From Bacteroidales bacterium (lineage in GTDB: Bacteria; Bacteroidota; Bacteroidia; Bacteroidales; JALTDM01), in contig JALTEO010000380.1 in assembly GCA_027073875.1 (NCBI GenBank), positions 1 to 5,646 on the forward strand: a stretch of DNA of 5,646 nucleotides, given 5' to 3'. The position numbers and the translations under genes are program-made. The notes under the pieces are model-generated. The model was not told the origin of the DNA. It did not search any database and saw nothing but the letters and a program-made list of their open reading frames with translations. Of the stretch, positions 4,763-5,646 are shown piece after piece. Numbering within the stretch: the first letter of the stretch is position 1; each line of letters opens with the position of its first letter.

Positions 4763-5646
4763 ATGAAAATAATAATATCCATTGTTTTTTTTACTATAAC
4801 AACCGGTCTTATAGCACAAAATGACACAATTTACGCAACCATTGATTTAAAAAATATGAATAATGATATGGTTAATGTAACAATGAATTTTAATCTGAAT
4901 CAGAATAATGATAATGCAAAATTTTATTTTCCTATTTCTATTCAAGGAACATATGATTATATGTATTATTCTAAGTATTGTATGAATTTAAAGGCTTTTG
5001 ACAGTCATAAAAATCCGTTAACAATTAAAGAAAATTATTACGGTGAAACAAAAAATAGAGATTATAATCCACCAACAGGATATAAAAGAATAAGAAAGAA
5101 GCGATTTAATGAATTTTTTATTATTCCAAACCAGGCAACTACATTAAACTATAAAGTTAGTGATTGCTATGATATTGGAAAACTTAGATTTGGTAATTTT
5201 GTACCCGAAGCGTGTGTTTTTGAAAAAGATAAAGTTTACCAGATAAATTGGGGAGCTGTCATTGGAAACTTTATATCAAAAGGAAATAACATATACAAAA
5301 TTAAGATCATTAAGCCTGCTAAATTCTATGGAGCAACAACTCTACAAAAACATATTGTTAATGACACATTAGATTATATTACTGCAAAGAACTATAACGA
5401 ATTGGTTAATAAGCCCTTATTTTATACTATTCCTGACACAACAGCATTCCAAATAGGGAAATCTACTATTGAGATTACTGTATTTTCAGAAGATGGTAAA
5501 GAATATTCTAAAATACTATCGAACGAAATGAGACCTATGCTTGAAAAAGCAACACAAACTTACTTGAAAGGAATAATGCCCGACAAATATATTTTTATGT
5601 TTTATTTCACAAAAGGGGTTGGAATGGGTGCACTAGAACATAAAAC
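4763..5646 (+). CDS. Secreted M61-family (glycyl aminopeptidase-like) metallopeptidase, N-terminal part, truncated by window end
   Basis: The frame is open for 294 codons from ATG 4763 to the right edge. The start is supported by a signal peptide (1 to about 18-19, ending GLIAQ) and an in-frame TGA upstream at 4745. Residues about 20-190 fit a beta-rich M61 N-terminal domain. The stretch 215-294 resembles the entry to the M61 catalytic domain and ends in GALEHK (289-294), matching the conserved GGLEH motif with one Gly-to-Ala change. The zinc-binding HExxH motif would lie beyond the window, so activity cannot be judged. M61 enzymes remove N-terminal glycine or alanine from peptides. The gene is more AT-rich than its neighbours by eye, and residues 31-51 are asparagine-rich (10 of 21). 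It is separated from the SGNH gene by 106 bp of repeat-bearing DNA, so it is probably not in the same tight operon. Only a weak -7 candidate, TAACTTTA at 4729-4736, precedes it. Confidence 0.8.
   Translation, partial: MKIIISIVFFTITTGLIAQNDTIYATIDLKNMNNDMVNVTMNFNLNQNNDNAKFYFPISIQGTYDYMYYSKYCMNLKAFDSHKNPLTIKENYYGETKNRDYNPPTGYKRIRKKRFNEFFIIPNQATTLNYKVSDCYDIGKLRFGNFVPEACVFEKDKVYQINWGAVIGNFISKGNNIYKIKIIKPAKFYGATTLQKHIVNDTLDYITAKNYNELVNKPLFYTIPDTTAFQIGKSTIEITVFSEDGKEYSKILSNEMRPMLEKATQTYLKGIMPDKYIFMFYFTKGVGMGALEHK

Overview
The window looks like a chromosomal segment from an AT-rich member of the Bacteroidota. The evidence is two good matches to the Bacteroidota promoter form (TTG, a 19 to 21 nt spacer, then TAnnTTTG), weak or absent Shine-Dalgarno sequences, and protein types typical of that phylum. 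Genus cannot be judged from sequence alone.

Layout. Two gene groups point away from a 419-bp intergenic region (1148-1566). The leftward group (minus strand) is a six-helix rhomboid protease (536-1147), then a HAD-IIIA phosphatase of the GmhB/HisB-N type (41-535). The two are joined stop-to-start as TAAATG. A third reading frame begins one base after the phosphatase stop and leaves the window at base 1. The rightward group is a secreted MltD-like lytic transglycosylase with two LysM repeats (1567-3156). Nine bases later comes a membrane-anchored SGNH-hydrolase-fold protein (3166-4656). A further plus-strand gene begins at 4763 and runs off the right edge. It carries a signal peptide and a partial peptidase M61-like domain, cut just after its GALEH motif and before the expected zinc site.

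How the genes may work together. All products concern the cell envelope. The transglycosylase should cleave peptidoglycan through a 1,6-anhydro product, which requires a free C6 hydroxyl on MurNAc. An SGNH esterase that removes O-acetyl groups from that position would be a natural partner. The pairing is clear in the sequence; the substrate of the SGNH protein is inferred. The phosphatase probably serves nucleotide-heptose synthesis for surface glycans, and the rhomboid cleaves membrane proteins within the bilayer.

Non-coding DNA. The divergent intergenic region is built from degenerate 7-bp phased repeats and short three-base-loop palindromes rather than unstructured sequence. The same modules reappear inverted at 4667-4719, so they bracket the transglycosylase-SGNH pair. 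The predicted transglycosylase promoter lies inside one heptad array. This repeat architecture is the most unusual feature here. I see no CRISPR array, tRNA, rRNA, transposase, toxin-antitoxin pair or recognisable defence system, and no convincing new multi-gene system.
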